From: Mesostigma viride
Lineage: Eukaryota > Streptophyta > Mesostigmatophyceae > Mesostigmatales > Mesostigmataceae
Direction of reading: 5' to 3'
Assembly: GCA_009746045.1 (NCBI GenBank)
Contig: RPFO01000448.1
Location: 706,501-739,000, forward strand
DNA: 32,500 bases
Positions 26,947 to 32,500 of this stretch are shown here, piece by piece. A model generated the notes under the pieces. That model ran no database searches, was not told the DNA's origin, and saw nothing but the letters and a program-made list of their open reading frames with translations. The translations under genes were made by a program, and so were the position numbers. Each line of letters starts with the position of its first letter. Position 1 is the first letter of the stretch.

Positions 26947-28212
26947 TCACTAGTCTAGTAGTTGTAGTAGTAGAAGCAATAGCAGTAGCAGCAGCAGCAC
27001 GAGTAGTAGCACTCACTGGGCCCTAAGCCGACGTGCGTATTCGGCGCCCGTCACCGTCTCCTCCTGCGCGTTCTTCCGCAGCTTGCGCAGCCGGTTCACC
27101 GCGGCAATGTTGACCACCACGCCTGCGTCATCGGCCTCGTCTGTCCAGGCAGGTACCCTGCCTGCTGGCTTCGTGCCGGCGGCCTTCCCGGCTTTGCGTT
27201 TTTTGGGCACTGTCTCATCCCACTCTGCAAAATGAACATCGAATATGCAGGGAGTTGGCGGCATTGTGTTAGGGCAGAGCTGACGATGGTGACTGATGTG
27301 TTAATCATGGCAACCCTCTAGTGACAGTGACTGGGTGGCCTGGCAGCAGCTGTGGTGGAGAAGGGAAGCCCTGCAGGCGCATCAGATGTCAAGGAGACAA
27401 CCAGCGTAGGCCAGAAATCGGGAGAATCCGGACCATGGTAGCTCGAGCCTGCCGTTATCTTGTCCGCGCGTTCGAGTCGTTCAGGATGATGAAGATGAAT
27501 GGTGATGGAAATGTGTATCCTTGTGCATTGAAATTATGGCTGGCTTACGTGTAGAGCGACTAGATGACCTAGACGGTGGGGCCGGAAACAGCATGCTTGA
27601 TCAGGGCGTGTGTTTCGAGCATCAGATGTGTCTGTAAGTGGGAGGCTTACCGTTGGAGGAACCGTGGGAGTAACATAAAGTAGTGAAAAGCGCGCCCGCC
27701 AAAGGGATATGATGGGAAAACCGAGAAGAGTGTGTGCAGTTGCCGCACAGCTTCCTTACCGGTGTCGTTGTTGACATCTGGTCGGCGTGGTTTCGAGGAA
27801 TTCCGACGGTTCTGCCGGAAGCCAACACCACGGGGATACAGGTAAATCGAGAAAAAATAAATTTCAAAATTCCACCATGGAATCTCCAGCCTTTATGTCG
27901 CCAGGAGCAAGGAAAACGTCTTACATGCAGCCTAAAGTTGTGCAAATACTTTAACCCGACCATGTACATATATTCATACACCGAGAGTCGCAGGCCAGGA
28001 GTGACCGCACGAGCGAGCAGGTGGAACGTCACGCGAGCACGCACCACGTTCTCAACGACATCGCCCAACACCTCGAGCTCCAATGCCCGCGCTGCTTCTT
28101 CGTCAAGCTCCCTCTGCAAATCATCCACTTCCCTGTCAGGTAATGCCTCCGTGTCCCATTTGTTGTCTTTTCTGGCACGCATACTCGCCTTTCCTTTGCC
28201 ACTGCTAGCCAT
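12922..28212 (-). CDS. UTP18: UTP18, U3 snoRNA-associated WD40 protein of the SSU processome (14 exons)
   Basis: Splicing 14 minus-strand exons gives 549 codons including the stop, with every junction in phase and a GT donor and AG acceptor at every intron. The length (548 residues) is normal for the family (plant and human proteins about 550). UTP18 is a subunit of UTPB in the nucleolar small-subunit processome, needed for cleavage of pre-18S rRNA. N-terminal half: charged, with PAW-TDEAD (about residues 98-105) and NRLRKLRK (117-124), followed by HAKLNPGVAWA, all hallmarks of the family. C-terminal half: WD40 propeller blades, including LIGTLKMNGTARTLAY, LLTSGGDGQVYHWDLRT (WD at 402-403), SGVVNIYD, and a terminal GNARGRVLLYRVHHY. 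No clear LFxD-type exosome-recruiting motif is visible at the N-terminus. There are no frameshifts. Introns occupy about 13.6 kb and are full of tandem repeats. Exon coordinates are in the entries below. RNA data could shift exon 1 or exon 2 slightly. Confidence 0.95.
13382..13407 (-). repeat. Copy of the exon 13 3' end inside intron 13
   Basis: 21 of 26 bases equal the last 26 bases of exon 13, 104 bases downstream of them. It translates as HDVTALGF against HYVTALGF. The donor GT is GC here. Confidence 0.8.
13486..13613 (-). CDS. UTP18: UTP18 exon 13
   Basis: 128 bases: ILAMSSRMKADAMRLVHLPS, then TVFANWPSSRTPLHYVTALGF, matching the family's VSTM-K--VKLVHVPS-TVFSNWP block. Donor AG|GTAAGG, phase 2. 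Confidence 0.96.
13684..13837. repeat. GT dinucleotide array in UTP18 intron 12
   Basis: About 150 bases of GT with a few GC and TTTCT interruptions, 70 bases from the exon 13 acceptor. Confidence 0.97.
14141..14270 (-). CDS. UTP18: UTP18 exon 12
   Basis: 130 bases: SDSGVVNIYD, a variable linker, LMNLTTSADHLAFSPDSQ. Acceptor CTTCAG, donor CAG|GTGGGC, phase 0. Confidence 0.95.
14271..15073 (-). other. UTP18 intron 11
   Basis: 803 bases without a convincing gene. On the minus strand, 14,566-14,597 holds GGCAAGATG...TTGCCA, resembling the end of exon 11. Confidence 0.6.
15074..15197 (-). CDS. UTP18: UTP18 exon 11
   Basis: 124 bases: DGQVYHWDLRTRRCIHRGVD, the canonical WD dipeptide blade, then SGKMFATG. 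Acceptor CTACCAG, donor GG|GTGCGT, phase 2. Confidence 0.97.
15471..16697. repeat. 70-bp minisatellite, about 17.5 copies, in UTP18 intron 10
   Basis: Units start every 70 bases from 15,471 to 16,661 and are nearly identical. Variants are GAGATGAGC/GAGACGAGC and a few local changes. On the minus strand each unit contains CTCATCTCAGGGGGTGG, similar to the exon 10 donor region. The last, partial unit at the right edge merges into a clearer exon 10 copy (16,690-16,728). 70 is not a multiple of three, so ORFs across the array are incidental. Confidence 0.97.
16690..16728 (-). repeat. Diverged copy of the exon 10 3' end and donor
   Basis: About 30 of 40 bases match the end of exon 10. The minus-strand translation is AYALGAMDLLTSGG against AYTPDGMELLTSGG, followed by GTGT at the donor position. 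It abuts and is continuous with the 70-bp array. Confidence 0.8.
16805..16943 (-). CDS. UTP18: UTP18 exon 10
   Basis: 139 bases with the most recognisable propeller sequence (FLGAGGRIMLASL, LIGTLKMNG, MELLTSGG). Acceptor TTCAG, donor GGGG|GTGAGC, phase 1. A diverged copy of its end sits 116 bases downstream. Confidence 0.97.
17201..17647. repeat. 79-bp tandem repeat in UTP18 intron 9
   Basis: GTGATCAGTT recurs at 17,271, 17,350, 17,430, 17,509 and 17,588 (79-80 bases apart). The first unit is internally deleted. Units differ at only a few positions (CTTAG/CCGTAG, GAGTGACC/GAGAGACC). Confidence 0.97.
17991..18043 (-). CDS. UTP18: UTP18 exon 9
   Basis: 53 bases giving CEEKSLETFAASPARDE, which aligns with the family's EKSLE-F-S block. 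Acceptor CGCCAG, donor GAG|GTAAAG, phase 0. Confidence 0.9.
18580..18700. repeat. 45-bp repeat, three copies, crossing the exon 8 donor
   Basis: AAGGTACACA, AAGGAACACA and AAGGTGCACA at 18,586, 18,631 and 18,676, exactly 45 bases apart, with shared ATTAATTAAT and GAGTC-CATGC blocks. The third copy includes the real donor of exon 8. Confidence 0.8.
18687..18768 (-). CDS. UTP18: UTP18 exon 8
   Basis: 82 bases: VIAVGRRKHYYVFDMGSAQ, then VERVNCLI, the family's SGRRKFFYSFDL region. Donor G|GTGTGC, phase 1. The donor lies in the last unit of a 45-bp tandem repeat. Confidence 0.93.
19138..19227 (-). CDS. UTP18: UTP18 exon 7
   Basis: 90 bases, 30 codons (VDGSKNPLIQRVFLEDMPIY, then DANFSASGDK), matching the family's IQSIFLEDCPI region. 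Phase 0, donor AAG|GTGAGT. Confidence 0.95.
19751..19945. repeat. 68-bp repeat, three copies, crossing the exon 6 donor
   Basis: Donor junctions, real and copied, at 19,906/7, 19,838/9 and 19,770/1, 68 bases apart. Each keeps a GGTAC block, a GT donor and the sequence of the end of exon 6. Confidence 0.88.
19907..19990 (-). CDS. UTP18: UTP18 exon 6
   Basis: 84 bases, 28 codons, first propeller strand set (VRALRFH...MMTASLDKALTFFQ). Phase 0 at both ends. Its 3' end plus donor is repeated twice more downstream in intron 6. Confidence 0.95.
20378..20619 (-). CDS. UTP18: UTP18 exon 5
   Basis: 242 bases. Begins DSLMSLLKHA, then an acidic low-complexity stretch (GGDSDDEEAEGE), then the conserved approach to the propeller (QGHIEVSRLKDAN). 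Donor CAG|GTGGGT, phase 0. Confidence 0.93.
20668..22094. repeat. 37-bp minisatellite, about 39 copies, in UTP18 intron 4
   Basis: Unit core CACCAGGACGACAGGAATAC with CGAGTGTAACGCCTTGAC. Variants change TAA/TTA/CAA and GAC/AAC. At least four units lack AGTGTAACG and are 28 bases. ORFs of over 300 codons on the minus strand are only the array read through. Confidence 0.97.
22187..22307. repeat. 35-bp repeat, three copies
   Basis: AATCAAGTGTC followed by CCCATGCTAGTCTACGTGCT at 22,187, 22,222 and 22,257, with a partial fourth. Lies in intron 4 next to the 37-bp array. Confidence 0.92.
22601..22665 (-). CDS. UTP18: UTP18 exon 4
   Basis: 65 bases encoding HAKLNPGVAWAK and a Lys/Ser-rich end. 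It completes the split Gln codon of exon 3. It lies 4.35 kb from exon 3 across the hexamer array. Donor G|GTAGGG, phase 1. Confidence 0.93.
22666..23870 (-). other. Part of UTP18 intron 3 between exon 4 and the hexamer array
   Basis: About 1.2 kb of A/T-rich, apparently unique sequence. No exon of UTP18 is missing from the reading, and I see no other gene. Confidence 0.6.
23880..26869. repeat. 3-kb GTCGTG hexanucleotide array in UTP18 intron 3
   Basis: About 500 tandem hexamers. Nearly all are GTCGTG. Dozens are GTCATG and over a dozen GTGGTG. No GTTGTG was seen. Because 6 is a multiple of three, all frames are open, giving three spurious ORFs of over 1,000 codons (RG/HG, poly-Val and poly-Thr). 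Confidence 0.98.
26870..26945. repeat. GTA trinucleotide array
   Basis: About 24 GTA repeats directly following the hexamer array and about 70 bases from the exon 3 donor. Confidence 0.97.
27017..27224 (-). CDS. UTP18: UTP18 exon 3
   Basis: 208 bases. Contains a Lys-rich segment, PAWTDEADDAG and the family signature NRLRKLRK...GAEYARRLRA. Acceptor TTTTGCAG, donor CA|GTGAGT, phase 2. Confidence 0.95.
27225..27759 (-). other. UTP18 intron 2
   Basis: 535 bases, no gene seen. CAACG|GTAAGCC on the minus strand near 27,650 is a second good donor-like site. Confidence 0.6.
27760..27811 (-). CDS. UTP18: UTP18 exon 2
   Basis: 52 bases between GGCAG and G|GTAAGG. It encodes a short polar Asn/Arg/Ser-rich linker and leaves phase 1, exactly what exon 3 needs. 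It is poorly conserved in the family, so the call rests on splice sites and phase. Confidence 0.8.
28045..28212 (-). CDS. UTP18: UTP18 exon 1
   Basis: 56 codons from ATG 28,212. A basic start is followed by an acidic, Leu-rich helix (DLQRELDEEAARALE). Ends at GTG|GTGCGT, phase 0. The choice of donor is confirmed by the phase of exon 2. Confidence 0.85.
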
Positions 28213-29342
28213 AAAAATGGACCTAGACTACCTGCACTGTGAAAGCTGAAATGGCAGCGAATGCCACCTAAAACCACACGTCACCCCAGGACGCATGAGC
28301 TACGTACATAAACGGCGTAATATCACTTTCGACAAGAAAGAGACGGGCTAGGCCCTTCAATATCTACCAACTAACAGCTCTAAGATACAGCGGAGGGGAA
28401 TGCCGTCTAACAATGCCGTATTCGCTAGGAAATTGGTTACTTACTGCAGCGGCGTATATGGGTGGCGATTCCCACTGAGCTGCGCAAGTTGTGTATTTGT
28501 TATTGCCGGCACGTCTTGCTCGCCATTTTCAGATCGTGGCGGCACGTCTTTGATCTGGCGATTGTCACGGGTTGGAGCACCGAGAACGGACTCAAGTCAG
28601 TGAAGTCACTCTACTGTACAACACGTGTACTCTTACTGTAGAGTACCCTCGGTAATCCCAAGAAAAACTTCGGGGTAGACAAGGACTTCACTCCTCTTGG
28701 ACTTCACCTGCAAGCTCCTGAAAGTCCGCCAGAGAAGCTCATGCAGGAATCTTGCTACAGTACTAACTTACTACTGTACTGTAACAGTCAGCAGTGTTGT
28801 CAGCTGTTACTTGGTCACAATCCGCCAGCATGATTGAACAGTATACTGAACAGTTATCATGATTGCAGACAGTTATAATGTTTGAACAGTCTACAGAGCA
28901 GAGAAGCTGAAGCATACACTTCAGCTGTATCCACTTGGAGAGGTCCGGTCAGCAGTCAGCACTCAGCACCTGCAATGCTCTTGTGACCGCACGACTTGCG
29001 TTTACTGCTCTGACCCTGCTCTGACCATAGTATCTTACCTGGCTCTAGTAGTATCTTTCCTGGCTCGAGTAAACACAACCATTCGAGAGCCCACGGCCCT
29101 ATTGTATCTAGCGGTTGTCACCATCGCGGTACATGTGTACAGTCGTGTACAGTCGTGTATGGCCACCGTGATCAGCCGCGGGAACGGAGTATCCACTTTG
29201 TGCCAGCACCAGGGCCCTTATGTACTGTTAGTGGTAAGACACCGTGGCTCTGGATGACACGCTGGCCATGGTTACGGCAGGATAATGACGGAGAGAAAGA
29301 TTTATCTCTTGAGTGAGCGTTGCTTAGATCGTGCCTACAGCG
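28213..29342. promoter_or_regulatory. Shared 5' region between UTP18 (-) and the HERP-like gene (+)
   Basis: 1.13 kb between the two start codons, which point away from each other, so both promoters must lie here. Many short overlapping TACTGTA and ACAGT repeats occur at 28,610-28,900. A palindromic ACACGTGT (about 28,621) is a possible bZIP site. No clear TATA box. No ORF with coding character. Confidence 0.5.
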
Positions 29343-29555
29343 ATGACCGAGCAGCATAATTCGTCTCCGTCTGGTTTAAAGCGAGTTGCTGTGGTGTTGA
29401 AAAACTCAGGGTTTGACACGCCAGTTATTATTGATGCGCACCCGCACTGGAACGTCAAAGCGTTGAAGGAAGGACTTGCTGTTGCCCAAAGCTATTCGTT
29501 GACTTTCCATGGCAGGGTTCTTCATGATGAGCTCATACTCAAGGATCTATTGAAG
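29343..29555 (+). CDS. HERP-like exon 1 (ubiquitin-like domain)
   Basis: 71 codons, phase 0, donor AAG|GTTTGT. The ATG at 29,343 is the first in the frame. Confidence 0.85.
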
Positions 29556-32500
29556 GTTTGTACCATGTCTCTGAACTTGTCGAAGCCGATAATGCCCGGC
29601 GACAATATCTTTTAGTTCTTGTCTGCTTCCTGCAGTTAGCAAGGTAAAGCCTGTAGCAGTAGGTCGCTCTTGCTTACATACTTTTCGAGCCTGCAGCTTA
29701 TGGGGCATATGCCAAGGCAAGTAAAACCAACGGAAATTTCCTTTCTTACAGTCGGAAACACGGCAAGTCCTTTTTTCACGTCCACGTTCTGCTGACCAAC
29801 AGGAAGACCACCCCTCACCGATTGTCATGGAGGTTGACAAGGGTGGCAAGGCGCCATCAGAAAAGCAGGCGACGGCCCCCGCCCCCGCCAGTCGGAGCCC
29901 TGCTTCGAACACTACAGCGTTTAGCTTGGCTGCCGGTTCCCGTGCAGCGACACCGAGGGAGGAACCCGAACTGCAGAAACAGGCTGTGCCGAGTAGTGGT
30001 GCTGGGAGTGCCAGGGACACTGGTGCCCAGGGTTGCGAGAAAGGGGACGCTGGTCCTGAGGGCGGCGCTGAACTGGCTACAGAGAGGCTGACTGTGGCGG
30101 GTGACAGCCTTCATATGCCGGAACACGCCCTTGATCTGGCCATTTTACAGGCAAGTTTTCATGGCGGCTCCACTGATCTGGGTTCTCTGGTAAAAAGTGT
30201 GTGGTAGGGTTGTATTTGACACCATGATGCCCCCCCCCCTCTTTCATAATCAGCGCTAGTCATGGAGCGATAGAACATTGGACAGCAAGCGCCGGTGGTT
30301 ATCGGGTCAAACCGACGTGCTGTACCTGCCTAGTGCTGGCAAATGGTGGCACTGTGTTCATGTAATCCTGGTCTAGCCACTACGTGACCGACCCCTCCAA
30401 GGAGCACATGGGGGTCGGTTACGCAGTTTCTAGTTAGGCATGTTGCCTACCCTTGGCTAAATGTATCCCCTCTATCCACGTCCATGCATGTCTGCTCGCC
30501 TCATCGATATCTTGCGATCCCTCCCACGGCTCCCTGCATGCTGGCACCTCCTGCAGATGATGTACACAGACCTTATGCTATCGCACCAAGCCCTGGCCGC
30601 CTCCCACCGAGCACTCCTCGGCTCGCTATACACGGGTCAGTACATGGGTCAATTCAGCCCGTTTGGCCCTCCATACGGCAGCTTCTTCCCGCCGGGGCTA
30701 CCAACGCCGCCGCCGCCGCCGCCACCCCCGAGTTACTACGACCATCTGCCCGGCTTTGGCTATGATGCCTTTGCGGGTCCCAGCTGCAGCCCGCCCCAGG
30801 ATGCCTCGGCAGGGCCCCCGGGTTCCACATGGTGCGTCTGGTGTTTCCTGATATGCCTGCACGCCCCGGTAGAGGCACACAATTGCTGAACAAATAGTGC
30901 AACACAGTAGTATAGGGCCAGAAACACGTATACAGCTACTGTGAAGCTGTAACATATATAGTAATTCTGAAGCTCCTAGAGACCTAGACACTGATGGGCA
31001 CTGTCGGACTGACCGGCGATATTTTTGTAAAATGGTACAACGTACGCGTGGCCATGCGTGCTAGGCCAGAGTATATTCGTGCTAGTAAATGTTGTACTGC
31101 GTGGCCATGCGTGCTAGGCCAGAGTATATTCGTGCTAGTAAATGTTGTACTGCGTGGCCATGCGTGCTAGGCCAGAGTATATTCGTGCCAGTAAATGTTG
31201 TACTGCGTGGCCATGCGTGCTAGGCCAGAGTATATTCGTGCTAGTAAATGTTGTACTGCGTGGCCATGCGTGCGAGGCCAGAGTATATTCGTGCCAGTAA
31301 ATGTTGTACTGCGTGGCCATGCGTGCTAGGCCAGAGTATATTCGTGCTAGTAAATGTTGTACTGCGTGGCCATGCATGCTAGGCCAGAGTATATTCGTGC
31401 TAGTAAATGTTGTACTGCGTGGCCATGCGTGCCAGGCCAGAGTATATTCGTGCTAGTAAATGTTGTACTGCGTGGCCATGCGTGCTAGGCCAGAGTATAT
31501 TCGTGCTAGTAAATGTTGTACTGCGTGGCCATGCGTGCTAGGCCAGAGTATATTCGTGCTAGTAAATGTTGTACTGCGTGGCCATGCGTGCTAGGCCAGA
31601 GTATATTCGTGCTAGTAAATGTTGTACTGCGTGGCCATGCGTGCTAGGCCAGAGTATATTCGTGCTAGGAAATGTTGTACTGCGTGGCCATGCGTGCTAG
31701 GCCAGAGTATATTCGTGCTAGTAAATGTTGTACTGCGTGGCCATGCGTGCTAGGCCAGAGTGTATTCGTGCTAGTAAATGTTGTACTGCTTGGAAGCGCT
31801 GGTGCTGGCTGAGAGTGTCCCTGAGCGGGCAGCGGCAGTGTCGTCTAGCTTCACAACCCACTGTGTTTTGGTATTACCCTAACCGATTGTGTTTTGGTAT
31901 TACCCTAACCAATTGTGTTTTGGTATTACCCTAACGAATTGAGTTTTGGTATTACCCTAACCAATTGAGTTTTGGTATTACCCTAACCAATTGTGTTTTG
32001 GTATTACCCTAACCAATTGAGTTTTGGTATTACCCTAACCAATTGTGCTTTGGTGATACCCTAACCGATTGTGTTTTGGTTTTACCCTAACTAATTTGTT
32101 TTGGTATAACCCTAGTGATAATCTTTGAGCTTCTTCACAACGAGGATCTTCTTTTATCGCGGTACTCGGTACTACCAACGTATCATGGCTTTCTTTCGTG
32201 ACTTTTGTGTAATTATTTTTCTAATGATATTAGCATAGTACTCCGTGGCATGCCCATGCGCATGACACGCAAGTACTTACGGCTTTCTTTGTATGGGCTG
32301 GTCGGGTGCCCATTCGATCGGCATGGTTGGTTGGTCAGTGCGTGAGTGTTGGGTGGGTTGGTTTGGTGGGTGGCTTGATTAATTTGGTGCGACTGGACTA
32401 TTGCTACGAACGTACCGGGCACCCTTGCCCACGCAGGTATGGCCTCGGGGCACTCTTCTTCCCCCCTGACCAAGGCCCCCCACCGCAGTTTTTCCGGGGG
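29343..32500 (+). CDS. HERP-like ubiquitin-domain protein, 3' end beyond the window
   Basis: Exons: 29,343-29,555; 29,752-30,150 (or to 30,189); 30,557-30,831; 32,437 to the edge. All phases agree. Exon 1 encodes a ubiquitin-like fold very close in pattern to HERPUD proteins: HWNVKALKEGL, then LTFHGRVLHDELILKDLL (HERP has DWTVRDLK and YSGKLLLDHLQLRDLL). Exon 3 carries a Tyr/Met/Gln-rich helix (MMYTDLMLSHQAL, YTGQYMGQF) comparable to HERP's central segment, then a polyproline tract. HERP is an ER-membrane protein that assists HRD1-dependent ER-associated degradation. Its membrane segments would be in the missing part. A less specific ubiquitin-like protein cannot be excluded. Confidence 0.75.
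29752..30150 (+). CDS. HERP-like exon 2
   Basis: Acceptor TTACAG. A low-complexity Ala/Pro/Ser/Glu-rich linker. Two donors fit the phase: ACAG|GCAAGT at 30,151, a perfect GC-type donor, or CTG|GTAAAA at 30,190. Confidence 0.75.
30557..30831 (+). CDS. HERP-like exon 3
   Basis: 275 bases after CTCCTGCAG. Met/Tyr/Gln-rich helix, eight prolines in a row, Gly/Pro/Ser-rich end. Donor TG|GTGCGT, phase 2. Confidence 0.8.
31048..31790. repeat. 53-bp minisatellite, 14 copies, in the HERP-like intron 3
   Basis: GTGGCCATGCGTGCTAGGCC at 31,048 and every 53 bases to 31,737. Very few differences between copies. Confidence 0.97.
31862..32114. repeat. 26-bp minisatellite, about 10 copies
   Basis: TGTGTTTTGGTATTACCCTA followed by ACCAAT. 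Each unit contains a single CCCTAA. It becomes more diverged toward the right end. Confidence 0.95.
32197..32280 (+). mobile_element. 84-bp retrotransposon 3'-end insertion with 10-bp target-site duplication
   Basis: From 32,201 the sequence matches the 3' UTR of the element at 12,226-12,305 apart from about four bases (GATATT/GAGATT, CCCAT/CCTTT), and it ends at ACTTAC. The identical 10-mer GGCTTTCTTT stands immediately before (32,187-32,196) and after (32,281-32,290). This is the signature of a heavily 5'-truncated LINE insertion. It lies in intron 3 of the HERP-like gene. Confidence 0.88.
32437..32500 (+). CDS. HERP-like exon 4, cut by the window edge
   Basis: Acceptor CCCACGCAG. It completes the split Trp codon and stays open to the edge (YGLGALFFPPDQGPPPQFFR). 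Confidence 0.65.

Noticed and set aside
23808-27026. Three ORFs of more than 1,000 codons (poly-RG, poly-Val, poly-Thr)
   Set aside because: They are a hexamer microsatellite read in different frames. The region lies inside an intron of UTP18 between exons that join in phase.
28400-28603. 67-codon ORF between UTP18 and the HERP-like gene
   Set aside because: No conserved feature, no codon bias and no splice context. It lies in the divergent promoter region.
31862-32114. Interstitial telomere (CCCTAA in each unit)
   Set aside because: Only one CCCTAA per 26-bp unit, never in tandem. The likeness is incidental.

Overview
The window looks like nuclear DNA of a eukaryote, most likely a green alga. 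It has many spliceosomal GT-AG introns, GC-rich third codon positions in the one complete conserved gene, very abundant tandem repeats, and a non-LTR retrotransposon. No bacterial operon, tRNA, rRNA or CRISPR was found. The species cannot be named from the sequence alone.

Left part (1 to about 10,900): a polypyrimidine tract, then a + strand block of unfamiliar, highly charged coding sequence. Two neighbouring ORFs (1,210-2,655 and 2,936-3,628) each carry one C-x4-C-x10-C-x2-H zinc knuckle with the spacing of the WRKY19-type finger. They are followed by a long multi-exon gene (3,891-10,908) that reads as coding along its whole length but is cut by about a dozen frameshifts. A 22-nt GC-rich motif (GTTRCG ... 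CGTTTCT) occurs 16 times in forward orientation in the introns and gaps of this block, usually in short tandem arrays whose units also carry splice-like GT and AG sites. Four inverted copies lie in a coding 72-bp repeat at 9,366-9,603.

Middle (11,408-12,355): the 3' part of a non-LTR retrotransposon, with its 3' UTR and an ACTT-repeat tail. An 84-bp copy of the same 3' end sits at 32,197-32,280 between 10-bp direct repeats.

Right part (12,922-28,212, minus strand): a complete UTP18 gene (SSU processome, UTPB subcomplex). Its 14 coding exons join in phase into 548 codons plus stop, with no frameshift. Its introns are swollen by tandem arrays: GT dinucleotides, 70 bp x 18, 79 bp x 5-6, 45 bp x 3, 68 bp x 3, 37 bp x about 39, 35 bp x 3, and 3 kb of a GTCGTG hexamer. 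Diverging from it is a + strand gene for a HERP-like ubiquitin-domain protein (first exon 29,343) that runs off the right edge.

Main novelty: several introns contain diverged copies of the END of the preceding exon together with its 5' splice site. The clearest are UTP18 introns 6, 8, 10 and 13, plus the 5,578-6,019 intron of the left gene. In intron 10 the copy appears to have founded the 70-bp minisatellite. This suggests that introns here grow by tandem duplication across the exon/donor boundary.
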